Of a DNA stretch of 64,000 bases, positions 25,369 to 35,207 are shown in pieces. The stretch spans positions 62,001 to 126,000 of the forward strand of contig CAYXHM010000008.1 of NCBI GenBank assembly GCA_964464965.1, given 5' to 3'. This DNA is from UBA5543 sp964464965. Lineage in GTDB: Bacteria > Bacteroidota > Bacteroidia > Chitinophagales > Chitinophagaceae. Position numbers and translations under genes: made by a program. How positions within the stretch are numbered: the stretch's first letter is position 1; every line of letters starts with the position of its first letter. The notes beneath the pieces were generated by a model. That model was given only the letters and a program-made list of their open reading frames with translations, ran no database searches and was not told the origin of the DNA.

Positions 25369-25431
25369 CGTCTTTAAATTCAAAAATAAAAATCAAAAAT
25401 ATTGCAAGGATTAGTTCAAAACACAATCGCA

Positions 25432-25462
25432 TTGCATATTTAATATAATATGTGTATATTTA
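25432..25462 (+). promoter_or_regulatory. Promoter of the beta-propeller gene
   Basis: TTG at 25432-25434, 20 bases, TATATTTA at 25455-25462. It overlaps the earlier in-frame ATG at 25450, which supports the start at 25504. Confidence 0.5.
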
Positions 25463-25503
25463 TTACAACTACCGATTTATTAATACCTGCAAATAACATA
25501 CAC

Positions 25504-28500
25504 ATGAACAGAAGTCTATTTTGCTATGCCCTGGCTGCGGTGCTGCTGATACAAACAACTGTAACGGCGCACGAGGGTGACAAGCAACCTGCTACCACTA
25601 TCGGGAATAACAGCCTGCAACTGATAGCCAATAAAGGGCAGCTAACGGACCAGGACGGGCAGCTGCGCCGTGATATAGATGCCAAGGCAGAGCATAACGG
25701 TGTGACGATGTTTGTAGGGAACGGGCAGTTGCATTATCAATGGATTCGTTCCGAAAGTCAAAAGTCATGCGAAGGCATCCCCTTGGGAAAAGTCAAAAGC
25801 CCAACGTCGGGCGCTAAAGGTGTTTCCTCCCTCACCCCGGAAGAGGGCCGGAGTGAGGTTTCCATCTACCGGATGGATGTTACACTGGTTGGTGCAAATA
25901 AAAATGCTGAAGTTGTATTTGAAGCTCCTACCGGTTATTACGAAAATTATTACCTGGCGTATACAGGCAACGATGGGGTTAAGGCGAATGGCTACAGCAA
26001 AATGACCTATAAGAATGTTTACCCCAACATAGATTGGGTATTCTATACTTCGCCTGATGAACAGAAGGGTTTGAAATACGATTTTATCATCCACCCCGGT
26101 GGTAACCCGGCAGATATCAGGCTGCGGTATGATGGCGCTACAGAATTGAAGCTTGAAAAGGGAGCATTAGTAGCAATAACACCATATGGTAGCATTACAG
26201 AAGACGCCCCTTATAGTTATTTACAGGATAGTAGAAAACAAGTGGCATCTGCCTATAAATTAGATGGCAACGAACTTCGTTTTAATGTACAACCATCAGA
26301 ACATACATTGGTGATAGACCCCACGTTGAAGTGGTGTACTTATTATGGTGGCACAAATGACCATTTGGGACTAATTACAGGCGCATCTGATACAGCAGGT
26401 AATGCATACATTTATTCTGAAACAAACCAGGCATCAAACATAGCTACAACAGGAAGCCACCAGCAAAGCCTGGCCGGCGCTTCAGATATTTATTTGGTTA
26501 AGTTTAATATTGCAGGCGTGCGACAGTGGGCAACCTATTATGGTGGCAGTAAAGACGAAAGTCTGATTTATAATGGCCATACTGAAGGAGTTTGTACTGA
26601 CGAGACGGGAAATGTTTACATAGTGGGCGCTACTTCTTCTGATACGGGAATCAGTACCCTGTCATCGTATCAGCCTAATATTAAAATAGGCTCAAATAGT
26701 ATAGACGGTTTTATTGCAAAATTTAATACAAATGGCCAGCGACAATGGGGTACTTACTATGGTGATACACTTGCTGATGGATTGATGGGTATTAAGGTGG
26801 ATCATGCAGGTAATCTTTGCGTATATGGATATGCACATCAAACTTCAAAAAAATTCGGTACACGGCCTTCGTATTTGCCGGCTGTAACCAGTGGGTATGT
26901 AGGGCATATAGCTAAGTTTACCCCGGCAGGTCAGTATCTCTTTGGTACCTATACCCAGGATATGCGAAGCCTGCAAATAGACAAATATGGCTATATATAT
27001 ACAGCAGGCAAGGTTCCGCCCATTGAAAGCGTGAATATTACCACGCCGGGTACGCATTCGCAGTCTAAAAACGGAACATCGGAAGATGTGTTTCTTATGA
27101 AAAACGATGCTATGGGGCAGCGTATATGGTGTACTTATTACGGTGGTGCAAATGGTGATGTGTTGTCGTCAATGGCCTGTACAGACAGCAACTATATTTA
27201 TATTTCCGGGCTAACTAATAGTACTACCGGCATAGCCACGACCGGTGCGTACAAAACGAAAAAGGCAGTTCCCTCTACGGGTACTCAATACGATGCCTTC
27301 CTGGCAAGGTTTAATGCAGTGGGGAAGCTTGTATGGGCTACCTACCTGGGTACAGACAGCCTAACCGCTGCCGCGTCGGTAGTAGTAACACCCCGGCAAG
27401 ATGCGATAATATGTGGGAGTAGCTTTGATATTAATAATGTAGCAACCCCGCGCGGTTTTCAACGTGATAAAAAAGCTGTTTCAAGTACGACTGACGGTAT
27501 TATAGTACAGTTTGATAGTGTAGGCCGACGTATATGGGGCACATACCTGGGTGGCCCTAACCTGTCAGGCATGAATGCCCTTACAGCTTCCGGTGAAGGT
27601 GATCATATCAGTACAGGTAGTCTTGTTTATAATAAGGGGATTATGCACCTGTTTGGGAGATGCTTTGCTAAAACCGGCATGGTTACGCCGGGGGCGCACA
27701 TGACGACATTTCCTACAGGTTTTGGCATTGCAGATTTTGTTGCACAGATAACGGTGAATGATACCGTGTTACTAATAGAGCACAGTTTTACGGATACTTT
27801 TTTCTGTGCGGGAGATAGTATTTCCATACCATATTATGTAAACTACAACTTCAGAAGTGGTAATATATTTAAAGTACAGTTGAGCAATGCCAGTGGGAGC
27901 TTTGCAAGCCCTGTAACACTGGCAAATATTACAGGCACTACAAGCGGAATAGCAAAAACAGTTATACCTGCCAACACTCCTGCAGGTGCAGGTTACAGGC
28001 TGAGGGTAACTGCAAGCAATCCCGTAGATACTTCAGCTGACAATGGTTTTGACATAACTGTCCGTAATAATCCGGCAGCGTTCAGTGCTGCTGTTAATAA
28101 AGATACGCTGTGCACGGCTGATACATTAAGGCTCAGCAGCAGTACTTCAACTTCGGGCGTTACTTTCGCATGGATGGGGCCCAATAGCTTCACGGCTAAT
28201 ACAGCTACTGCAACCATACCTAACCCTTCTCTTGCAGCTTCAGGTAAATATTATATTACCGTAGAAAACAAGGGTTGTATTGTAAGGGATACGTTTAGCG
28301 TTCTGGTAAGGCAAACACCGCAAAATGTTACAGCAGGCAATAACGCTCCTGTATGCTCCGGCGATACCTTAAAACTCACATCTTCGTCAACTACACCCGG
28401 TGTAACATATTCGTGGGCTCCCGGAAATTACAGTACGCAAAATGTGTTTATTCCCAATGTAGCTATAAGCCAGGGGGGGACTTATACTGTCTCAGTAACA

Positions 28501-29367
28501 CTTGCCGGCTGTACTGCTATGGCAGTTAGTACAATAGCTATAGACCAGGGCGCCACTGTGAATATTGTACCGCTTACAGGTGTTGTTATTTGTGTAGGCG
28601 AAAATGCTTCATTTACAGGGTTCACCGCTTTTGCAGGCACTAATCCTCAATTACAATGGCAGGTAAATGGCGCCGATATTCCCGGGGCTACGAATGCTGG
28701 CTTTAATATCAATACACTGAATAATAATGATAAGGTAAGGTTAAGGGTGACACCTAACACAGCCTGCACGGGTATAAGGTACAGTAACGAAATATTGATG
28801 AAAGTAGTACCGCCGAAGAAGCCATCGGTAAGCATAACTGTAGATAAAGCACCTCCCTGGCATGATAATACCGATGTGACCTTTACAGCAACGGCTGCAA
28901 ATGCCACATCGGTAAACGGACTACCGCCCACCTACCAATGGAAGAAAAACGGGCAGGATATAGGCGGCGCTATCAGCAACTACTGGGCGGTAAATACCAA
29001 CGCGCTGAATGATAATGATAAAATATGCGTACTGGTAACCAGTGCCTACGAATGCCCGGTGCCCGACACTGTACTGAGCAATTGTATCAATACACAGTTT
29101 ACAGGAATTAGTAGCCAGGTATTAGCGGATGAGATAAGGGTTTACCCTAACCCGGTAAATAATATCCTTCGCGTAGAAGCCCCTCTCCGGCTCTCCCCCA
29201 AGGGGAGAGGGCTTACGGTGGAGTTGTATGATATTGTGGGCAGGAAGTGTGATGTGGAGTATCGTAACGACGAGATAGATATGAGCGCGTTACCGGCGGG
29301 CAACTATGTGCTACAGGTAACAGGTGGAAATGGTGAGCGGGCGTATTTTAAGGTGACAAAGGAATAA
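25504..29367 (+). CDS. Large T9SS surface protein with SBBP-type propeller and Ig-like repeats
   Basis: 1287 residues from ATG 25504, which opens a signal peptide (MNRSLFCYALAAVLLIQTTVTAH). Residues 30-260 form the N-terminal domain common to such proteins. About residues 260-760 hold some seven propeller blades, each with a WxTYYGG-like motif. Ig/PKD-like domains with PxVCSGDTL-type cysteines follow, then a T9SS sorting domain starting VYPNPVNNILRV. Two GC-rich palindromes are built into the frame: one adds residues near 90-120, the other sits inside the sorting domain (APLRLSPKGRG). The function is probably adhesion or another cell-surface role. Confidence 0.85.
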   Translation: MNRSLFCYALAAVLLIQTTVTAHEGDKQPATTIGNNSLQLIANKGQLTDQDGQLRRDIDAKAEHNGVTMFVGNGQLHYQWIRSESQKSCEGIPLGKVKSPTSGAKGVSSLTPEEGRSEVSIYRMDVTLVGANKNAEVVFEAPTGYYENYYLAYTGNDGVKANGYSKMTYKNVYPNIDWVFYTSPDEQKGLKYDFIIHPGGNPADIRLRYDGATELKLEKGALVAITPYGSITEDAPYSYLQDSRKQVASAYKLDGNELRFNVQPSEHTLVIDPTLKWCTYYGGTNDHLGLITGASDTAGNAYIYSETNQASNIATTGSHQQSLAGASDIYLVKFNIAGVRQWATYYGGSKDESLIYNGHTEGVCTDETGNVYIVGATSSDTGISTLSSYQPNIKIGSNSIDGFIAKFNTNGQRQWGTYYGDTLADGLMGIKVDHAGNLCVYGYAHQTSKKFGTRPSYLPAVTSGYVGHIAKFTPAGQYLFGTYTQDMRSLQIDKYGYIYTAGKVPPIESVNITTPGTHSQSKNGTSEDVFLMKNDAMGQRIWCTYYGGANGDVLSSMACTDSNYIYISGLTNSTTGIATTGAYKTKKAVPSTGTQYDAFLARFNAVGKLVWATYLGTDSLTAAASVVVTPRQDAIICGSSFDINNVATPRGFQRDKKAVSSTTDGIIVQFDSVGRRIWGTYLGGPNLSGMNALTASGEGDHISTGSLVYNKGIMHLFGRCFAKTGMVTPGAHMTTFPTGFGIADFVAQITVNDTVLLIEHSFTDTFFCAGDSISIPYYVNYNFRSGNIFKVQLSNASGSFASPVTLANITGTTSGIAKTVIPANTPAGAGYRLRVTASNPVDTSADNGFDITVRNNPAAFSAAVNKDTLCTADTLRLSSSTSTSGVTFAWMGPNSFTANTATATIPNPSLAASGKYYITVENKGCIVRDTFSVLVRQTPQNVTAGNNAPVCSGDTLKLTSSSTTPGVTYSWAPGNYSTQNVFIPNVAISQGGTYTVSVTLAGCTAMAVSTIAIDQGATVNIVPLTGVVICVGENASFTGFTAFAGTNPQLQWQVNGADIPGATNAGFNINTLNNNDKVRLRVTPNTACTGIRYSNEILMKVVPPKKPSVSITVDKAPPWHDNTDVTFTATAANATSVNGLPPTYQWKKNGQDIGGAISNYWAVNTNALNDNDKICVLVTSAYECPVPDTVLSNCINTQFTGISSQVLADEIRVYPNPVNNILRVEAPLRLSPKGRGLTVELYDIVGRKCDVEYRNDEIDMSALPAGNYVLQVTGGNGERAYFKVTKE
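25826..25858 (+). repeat. GC-rich palindromic element inside the propeller gene, copy 1
   Basis: On the minus strand it reads CCTCACTCCGGCCCTC, then TTCCGGGGTGAGGGAGG. It has the same layout as the element at 29180-29211. Before it, AAAGTCAAAAG is present twice (about 25755 and 25789). The whole insert appears to add about 35 residues in frame. Confidence 0.65.
29180..29211 (+). repeat. GC-rich palindromic element inside the propeller gene, copy 2
   Basis: CCCCTCTCCGGCTCTC followed by CCCCAAGGGGAGAGGG. It splits the usual sorting-domain text between LRVEA and LTVELYDIVG and is read through in frame. Confidence 0.7.
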
Positions 29368-29423
29368 AATTCCATTGTAAAAATTCCAAATCCCAAGGCG
29401 GAAATCCCAGAGGGTAGGCATAT

Positions 29424-29455
29424 AAAAAAAGGGCTGTCAATTGACAGCCTTTTTC
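29424..29455. terminator. Bidirectional terminator shared by two convergent genes
   Basis: AAAAAGGGCTGTCAA and TTGACAGCCTTTTT are near-perfect inverted repeats between the stops at 29367 and 29478. Confidence 0.88.
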
Positions 29456-29477
29456 CATTTTACCACTATTCACCCAA

Positions 29478-31418
29478 TTACCTGATCTTTAAAATCATTT
29501 CTGCACGGCGGTTTTTACTCCTGCCGCTATCGGTGCTGTTTGGTGCTACAGGATCCCTGTATCCACTTCCGATAATTTCTATCCTTGAGCTGCTGATTCC
29601 CTTATTTACAAGGTACTCTTTTACAGCATTTGCACGCCTCTCTGATAGTTTTTGATTATACTCACCACTACCTATTATGTCGGTATTACCGTCAATAAGC
29701 AGATAAGTATTGTTGTCAGCTTTCAACTGCTCATAAGCCTCATCTATCAGGCTGTACGAGAAAGGCAGTATGGTTGATTCGTCAAAATCAAACAATACGT
29801 GTGTCAGGGTGTCGTTCTCTACATACTCTGCAGGTTTTGGTGCCCTGGGAGACCTTAATACAACCGTTCTCGGATTGTATATTTCAGCTACGCAATTATT
29901 GCTTGAAACCGACATTTTAGAATAATCCCCATCGCATAAACCGGTTACCCTAAGTGCATTGTCAGGAGATACAGTATTTGTAACTGTATTGCTGACACCT
30001 TTCACTGTGTATGTCAGGCTGGCTTTTTGCCCGGCAATTAAACCGTATATAGTGATTTCACCATCGCACTTATTAACTGCACTAGGATTAATTGCTTTAA
30101 CCTCGCCGATAACCAGTTTAGGTTCTACCAATGTAACAGCACCTGTACCTGCCGATTTTTTACCAATAGACGCTTTGATATCGGTATAGCTACCAGCGCA
30201 TAAGTTAGGTACCACAACCGTACCATCGTTATTAACGACGGCAGAGTATGTACCCGGCGTATTAGTGCCTTTCACATTGTAGCTTACTGTAGCGTTTTCG
30301 CCGGGCTTAAGGCCGTGTAAGGCAATACTACCGTTACACAATCCGCAAATAGTAGGGTCATACTGGTTTGCACCGGTTATGCTCATACGTTCATTTTTAC
30401 CCAGGAAGAAACGCAAACCCAGGTTACCACCGTAAGACTGAGTTTGTATATCATTGGCAGCATTCATGATGGAGTTATATTCTCCCGGCTTGCCTGTCAC
30501 GGTATAATTACCCGCGGCATCATTCTTAAATGGCTGATACAGGAAATACCCACCCACATTTAAAGCAACACGGTCTGACAGGAAATAATTGACAGATGGC
30601 TGGAATATAAACCCTACGCTTGATGCCGTATAGGTGGTTGCACCTTTCTTCTTATCCGGCTGCACACCCAGGCCAACATTATAACCTGCTGCGCGCTTTT
30701 CATTGAAATAGTCTTCTACATTTCCCGAAGGGTTATTTTTTGAGTAGTGATTTTTTGTAATTAAAAAATCAGCATTGTCCGGAATAATGTTATTGTCGTA
30801 TACCGGCGTTACAGTACCATCGTCGTTCGTTACAAACCTGTAAATGGCTTCGTAATCGAAAGCTGCGTTGGTGGTATAGTTGTTCTTCATTTGAAGATTG
30901 AATAATACACCTGCATCTGCCGTAATACCCCAATGTTTGGAAAACCTGTTTTTAAATTTCAACACCAGGGGAATATTGAAATTGTCGATTTGTATTTTTT
31001 CATTGAAGTTATTTGAAGAAACAACCTGCCTGAAAATGAAACCGTTGTTATCTACAGACTGGTATTCGGCATGAAAATTATCAAGCGTTACAGCACCCCA
31101 TTCCCGTATATAAAGGAGGCCGGTACCCAACCCGAAATTTTTACTCTTACCAAAGAATACACCCAGTTGAATATCTCCACCTAAAGCGCCACCTTTTTTA
31201 AATCCTACGGTGCCGGGGTTGATATTAATACCATTAAGATAGTTGGGCGTAGTTACAGCCATATCCATTTGCTGGTTATATACTCCTCCCAGCAGGTTTA
31301 CATCCAGTACTAACCTGGACATCTCACTGTCTGTAGCGTGTTTTTTTACTTCTGTATTTTGTGCGAATGCTGACAACCCGGCGTGGCCTATCATCAACAG
31401 TAATATTAGTTTTTTCAT
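29478..31418 (-). CDS. OmpA family outer-membrane protein
   Basis: 646 residues. Signal peptide MKKLILLLMIGHAGLSAFAQ; residues 30-300 look like a porin-type outer-membrane barrel (GVQPDKKKGATTYTASSVGFIFQPSVNYFL). Two repeated domains follow with related wording (CGLCNGSIALHGLKPGENATVSYNVKGT and NKCDGEITIYGLIAGQKASLTYTVKG). The C-terminal OmpA domain binds peptidoglycan: LTHVLFDFDESTILP, LLIDGNTDIIGSGEYNQKLS, RRAEMILKIR. It should tie the outer membrane to the cell wall. Its start is 22 bases after the stop of the ice-binding protein gene, so they are likely cotranscribed. Confidence 0.9.
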   Translation of the reverse strand: MKKLILLLMIGHAGLSAFAQNTEVKKHATDSEMSRLVLDVNLLGGVYNQQMDMAVTTPNYLNGININPGTVGFKKGGALGGDIQLGVFFGKSKNFGLGTGLLYIREWGAVTLDNFHAEYQSVDNNGFIFRQVVSSNNFNEKIQIDNFNIPLVLKFKNRFSKHWGITADAGVLFNLQMKNNYTTNAAFDYEAIYRFVTNDDGTVTPVYDNNIIPDNADFLITKNHYSKNNPSGNVEDYFNEKRAAGYNVGLGVQPDKKKGATTYTASSVGFIFQPSVNYFLSDRVALNVGGYFLYQPFKNDAAGNYTVTGKPGEYNSIMNAANDIQTQSYGGNLGLRFFLGKNERMSITGANQYDPTICGLCNGSIALHGLKPGENATVSYNVKGTNTPGTYSAVVNNDGTVVVPNLCAGSYTDIKASIGKKSAGTGAVTLVEPKLVIGEVKAINPSAVNKCDGEITIYGLIAGQKASLTYTVKGVSNTVTNTVSPDNALRVTGLCDGDYSKMSVSSNNCVAEIYNPRTVVLRSPRAPKPAEYVENDTLTHVLFDFDESTILPFSYSLIDEAYEQLKADNNTYLLIDGNTDIIGSGEYNQKLSERRANAVKEYLVNKGISSSRIEIIGSGYRDPVAPNSTDSGRSKNRRAEMILKIR

Positions 31419-31440
31419 ATTTGTATGTTAGTGTTGATGA

Positions 31441-34400
31441 TTAGTTTTTAATAAACCTTGTTGTAGAAATGCGCTCATTGTTACGATAGCACACAACTGT
31501 GTACACGCCCGACGGGAAAGCAGAAACATTAATAGCAGGGTTTTTAACTACATCAGTAGTGGTGTGCATTTTCTGGCCCAGCAAACTGAATACTTCCATT
31601 TGTATTATACCGTCCACCGAAGTTTTAACAGCAACTTTTACTTGCTGATCTGCAGGGTTAGGGAATACAGAAACCTCAGTTACCGGTTTCTTCATCTGTG
31701 CATCTTCAGGCTTATTATAGTAGGTCTTCTGGATACAACCATTGTGCGATACCATTACCCAATACCTGTTAGCTACCAGGTTTGGTGAAGCATTTACATA
31801 GTCCTGGTTAATTTCACCGGCAAGCACCGTTGGTGCAAGTGTAGCCGCATCATCATAACCCCATGCATAAGCTTCTTCATCATTCTGAAGGCATATGAAC
31901 GACTTGTTGAAATACACAACCTCGGCAGGCACATCAGCTACATTTGCTGTTACACTTACATCAGTAGCAGCAGTGTTTAAACAACCTGTACCGGTCTCTG
32001 TAGCTGTAAGTATTACTGTCGCAATTCCTACTTTTTTAAAATTAACCAGTGCATATTGCTGTGTATTTCCAACATCAGAAATCTGCGCATTGTCTGTACT
32101 CCATGCATAGCTTGTGCCCGCAGGTGGTATAGTAGCCGCACCATAGTTCCTGAAGTAGGTCATGTGACATACAGCTGGTGTTGACTTCAATGATATAACA
32201 GGAGCTACCGGTGTACGATTGACTGTAATAGTAAATGTACGGGCAGGACCCTGGCAACCATTAGCCGTAGGGATAACGGAAATCATAGCTGTAATTGGCG
32301 CATCAGTATTGTTGATTGCTGTAAAAGATGGAATATTGCCTGTGCCTGTACTGCCTAATCCAATAGAGGGATTATTATTACTCCACACATAACTTGTGCC
32401 ATTTACCATGCTTGTAAAATCAATAGCCTTGGTTGACAGTCCGTTACATACAGCCTGGTTAACTACAGTATCCACACGAGGTGTAGGGTTTACTGTAATG
32501 GTAAAAGTCCCGCTGTTGCCATTACATCCGTTTGCTGTTGGTATAATTGTTATTACCCCGGTTGAAGAAACGTTTGAATTGTTTATTGCTGTGAAAGACG
32601 GAATATTTCCCATTCCTGCTGAAGCCAAACCTATACTGCTGTTGTTATTAGTCCAGCTATAAGTTGTGCCAGCTACTGTGCCGGTATATATCACCGCAGT
32701 AGTTGATTCACCATTACAGTGTACCTGGTTTGCAACCGGTGCAACCGTTGGTGTAGGATTTATTGTGATGCTGAAACTTTTTGCAGGACCCGTACAACCA
32801 TTAGCTGTTGGGGTAACAACAATGTTAGATACATTAGGCACACTTGTGCTGTTAGTACCCATAAACACAGGGATAATACCTGTACCGGAAATAGTTGGTA
32901 AACCGGTTGTTATATTATCATTTGTCCAGGTGTATGTTGTACCTGCTACTATTCCTGTAAAAATAACTGCCGTTGTTGGCGCACCATTGCAAATTGCCTG
33001 GTTAGCAATGTTTGCAGCATTGGGTGTAGGGTTTACTGTTATAGTGAAACTTTTAGAGGTACCTGTACAGCCATTAGCAGAAGGGGTAACTGTAATTGTT
33101 CCTGTAATTGGTAAATTAGTTGGGTTCATTGCTACGAACGACGGGATATTTCCGGTACCCGTTGCAGGAAGCCCGATGAGTGTATTACTATTTGACCATG
33201 AGTAGGTTGTACCCGCTACAGCCCCTGTAAAAATAACCGCCGTTGCAGGCGTTCCGTTACAAACTGTTTGATTAGCTGAAGGCATTACGTCAGGTATTGG
33301 ATTAACCGCAACTGTTTTGGTAGCTACTGCTGTTCCGCAAGAATTAGTAACTGTGTACCTGATTGTATCCAGGCCCGTAGATATACCTGTAACTATGCCA
33401 CCCGCTACTATAGCTGAGGGGTTGGTTGCAGTCCACATACCACCTGTGCCGGTAGTTGTTAAAGTTATGGCTGAACCTATACACACTGCCGATGGACCTG
33501 AAATGGTACCTGCGTTTGGCAAAGGCATAACCGTAATTCTTCTTGAAGTAGTTACAGTGCCAAAATTATTGGTTACAGAATATATAATAGTATCAATACC
33601 AGGAGCAACACCTGTAACTATTCCTAAAGCAGAAACGGTAGCCCGGTTATTGGTAGCGCTCCACACACCGGGTGTATTAACACCGGTAAATGTAACGGAC
33701 GATCCGACACATACTGTTGTATCGCCGGTGATGGTACCTGTAGCAGGTAAAACAGGGGCGTTGATAGAATCTCCGTTTGTGGTAATAGCACCGGTGGTAG
33801 TTAATGCGCGGCCATAAAATTTGGCGCCGGTAGTTATATCAATAGCACCGCTGCTGGCAACAATTGTTCCGTGAAATACTGCATTGTTTGCAAGATTTAC
33901 GGCGCCATTAACTTTCCAGTAAACATTTTTACTCTGTGTTCCGTTTACCAGCAACACTTTAGCACCTGCTATTGTATTCAATGCACCATGTACGTTTATT
34001 ACAAATACTGCATCAGGGTTTCCCTGTGCGTTCAGGTACAGCGTATCTGTAAGGGTTGTAGCCGCATTAAGTAAGTACGTATGCGGGGTAAGTACGAGGT
34101 TGTGGCCGAAAATTGCGGGGTATAATAATGTAATATCAATAGGCAATGTGTTCAACTGTCCGTATGCAGCTGTTAACGCTGTAGCAGCGGCAGCAGTGGT
34201 AGCATTTGGCGGAGTGTGGATTGTGCCATTTACAAATAAAGGATTGTAATTTGTAACAGAGCCAAGGTTTGACCCTATATCACCCGTAATATAACTTGTA
34301 GCACCACCATTAGACACAGGCCCGATAGAAGTAAACAAAGCAAAGCTACCTACAGCCCCAAGTGTAGGCGCTACTGGGCCGGTCAATACAGTGCTTCCAC

Positions 34401-35088
34401 ATCCAAGTGGTGTAAAAGCCGTTAAGCTATTCAATGTAATAGCACCGTTGGTGGACAAAGCGCGTCCTTCAAGAGAGTCTAAAGTGCCAAAGGATATAGC
34501 TGCATTGTTTGCTACTATTGTGCCTCTGATAGTACTGGCATTGCCAATGTTCACAGCTCCCTCTGTTTTCCAGTAAACATTACAAGCCAGTGCGCCATTG
34601 ATCAGCCTGACTTTGGCATTAGCACCGGTTGAAAGTCCACCGTTTATCTGAAATATAAAAACTGCATTGGCGTTACCCTGTGCGTTTAGTATGATTTCAC
34701 CATTCAGCGTGGCAGCTGTTGGAATTGCATATACACCTGCAACCAGTGTCTGGCCGCCACCAAGACCTGCTGCCAGTCCTGAAGTTGGCGTTGCGGTATT
34801 GAGCTGAATGTATGCAATGTTCAGGTCTGTCTTCGCAGCAGCGCTCACTATATTACCATCGTGCATTCCTCCATCTACGTTGCCGAAGCCTGTGCTGGAA
34901 CCACTATTGGTGCCTACGTTGCCTGTCAGTTTTGTCAGGTATGCTGTGCCTGAATTTGTTACAGCTCCTGCCGAAGTAAAGAGCACGAAATTTCGGGCTG
35001 TGCCCAGGGTTATTGTTTGCCCGTAACTAAGTCCGGGTAGCCATAGCATTACTAATGCTATTGCTAGTTTAGATAAATTTTTCCTCAT
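31441..35088 (-). CDS. T9SS-sorted protein with two ice-binding (DUF3494) domains and Ig/PKD-like repeats
   Basis: 1215 residues with a signal peptide ending YGQ. Two DUF3494 domains lie at about residues 25-230 and 245-440; both show the family texture (FVLFTSAGAVTNSG, GNVGTNSGSS, NAQGNANAVFIFQINGGL, NVYWKTEGAVNIGN, GTIVANNAAISF). Two short Ig-like units (GVWSATNNRATVSALGIVTG) and four ~90-residue repeats (VNPTP, ANQxxCNG, VAGTTYSWTNNN, GNIPSF) follow, then a divergent fifth repeat and a sorting domain (VFPNPADQQVKV). DUF3494 domains bind ice or, in some members, serve adhesion. Which applies is not decided here. Confidence 0.88.
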   Translation of the reverse strand: MRKNLSKLAIALVMLWLPGLSYGQTITLGTARNFVLFTSAGAVTNSGTAYLTKLTGNVGTNSGSSTGFGNVDGGMHDGNIVSAAAKTDLNIAYIQLNTATPTSGLAAGLGGGQTLVAGVYAIPTAATLNGEIILNAQGNANAVFIFQINGGLSTGANAKVRLINGALACNVYWKTEGAVNIGNASTIRGTIVANNAAISFGTLDSLEGRALSTNGAITLNSLTAFTPLGCGSTVLTGPVAPTLGAVGSFALFTSIGPVSNGGATSYITGDIGSNLGSVTNYNPLFVNGTIHTPPNATTAAAATALTAAYGQLNTLPIDITLLYPAIFGHNLVLTPHTYLLNAATTLTDTLYLNAQGNPDAVFVINVHGALNTIAGAKVLLVNGTQSKNVYWKVNGAVNLANNAVFHGTIVASSGAIDITTGAKFYGRALTTTGAITTNGDSINAPVLPATGTITGDTTVCVGSSVTFTGVNTPGVWSATNNRATVSALGIVTGVAPGIDTIIYSVTNNFGTVTTSRRITVMPLPNAGTISGPSAVCIGSAITLTTTGTGGMWTATNPSAIVAGGIVTGISTGLDTIRYTVTNSCGTAVATKTVAVNPIPDVMPSANQTVCNGTPATAVIFTGAVAGTTYSWSNSNTLIGLPATGTGNIPSFVAMNPTNLPITGTITVTPSANGCTGTSKSFTITVNPTPNAANIANQAICNGAPTTAVIFTGIVAGTTYTWTNDNITTGLPTISGTGIIPVFMGTNSTSVPNVSNIVVTPTANGCTGPAKSFSITINPTPTVAPVANQVHCNGESTTAVIYTGTVAGTTYSWTNNNSSIGLASAGMGNIPSFTAINNSNVSSTGVITIIPTANGCNGNSGTFTITVNPTPRVDTVVNQAVCNGLSTKAIDFTSMVNGTSYVWSNNNPSIGLGSTGTGNIPSFTAINNTDAPITAMISVIPTANGCQGPARTFTITVNRTPVAPVISLKSTPAVCHMTYFRNYGAATIPPAGTSYAWSTDNAQISDVGNTQQYALVNFKKVGIATVILTATETGTGCLNTAATDVSVTANVADVPAEVVYFNKSFICLQNDEEAYAWGYDDAATLAPTVLAGEINQDYVNASPNLVANRYWVMVSHNGCIQKTYYNKPEDAQMKKPVTEVSVFPNPADQQVKVAVKTSVDGIIQMEVFSLLGQKMHTTTDVVKNPAINVSAFPSGVYTVVCYRNNERISTTRFIKN

Positions 35089-35138
35089 CTTTGATGTTTA
35101 ATTTGTGACAACGCCACAAAGCCTAACTATATGTATTG

Positions 35139-35146
35139 CAAAAATA
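35139..35146 (-). promoter_or_regulatory. -7 box before the ice-binding protein gene
   Basis: Minus-strand TATTTTTG is an exact TAnnTTTG, 50 bases before the ATG at 35088. No TTG is found at -33. Confidence 0.35.
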
Positions 35147-35207
35147 CATTAATGATATGGGGGTGTTGTTATACGATTAGGCGGAACAGTTGTATAATTT
35201 ACTGATA

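Larger units (their letters stand above)
24946..25503. other. 560-base gap between aconitase and the beta-propeller gene
   Basis: It holds the leader of aconitase, a possible small RNA on the minus strand (25272-25360, bounded by a -7 box and a terminator), and the promoter of the 25504 gene. A 108-codon minus-strand frame here does not look like a protein. Confidence 0.6.

Noticed and set aside
25057..25383. 108-codon minus-strand frame in the gap before the propeller gene
   Set aside because: It runs through a terminator hairpin and has no protein-like pattern or family feature.
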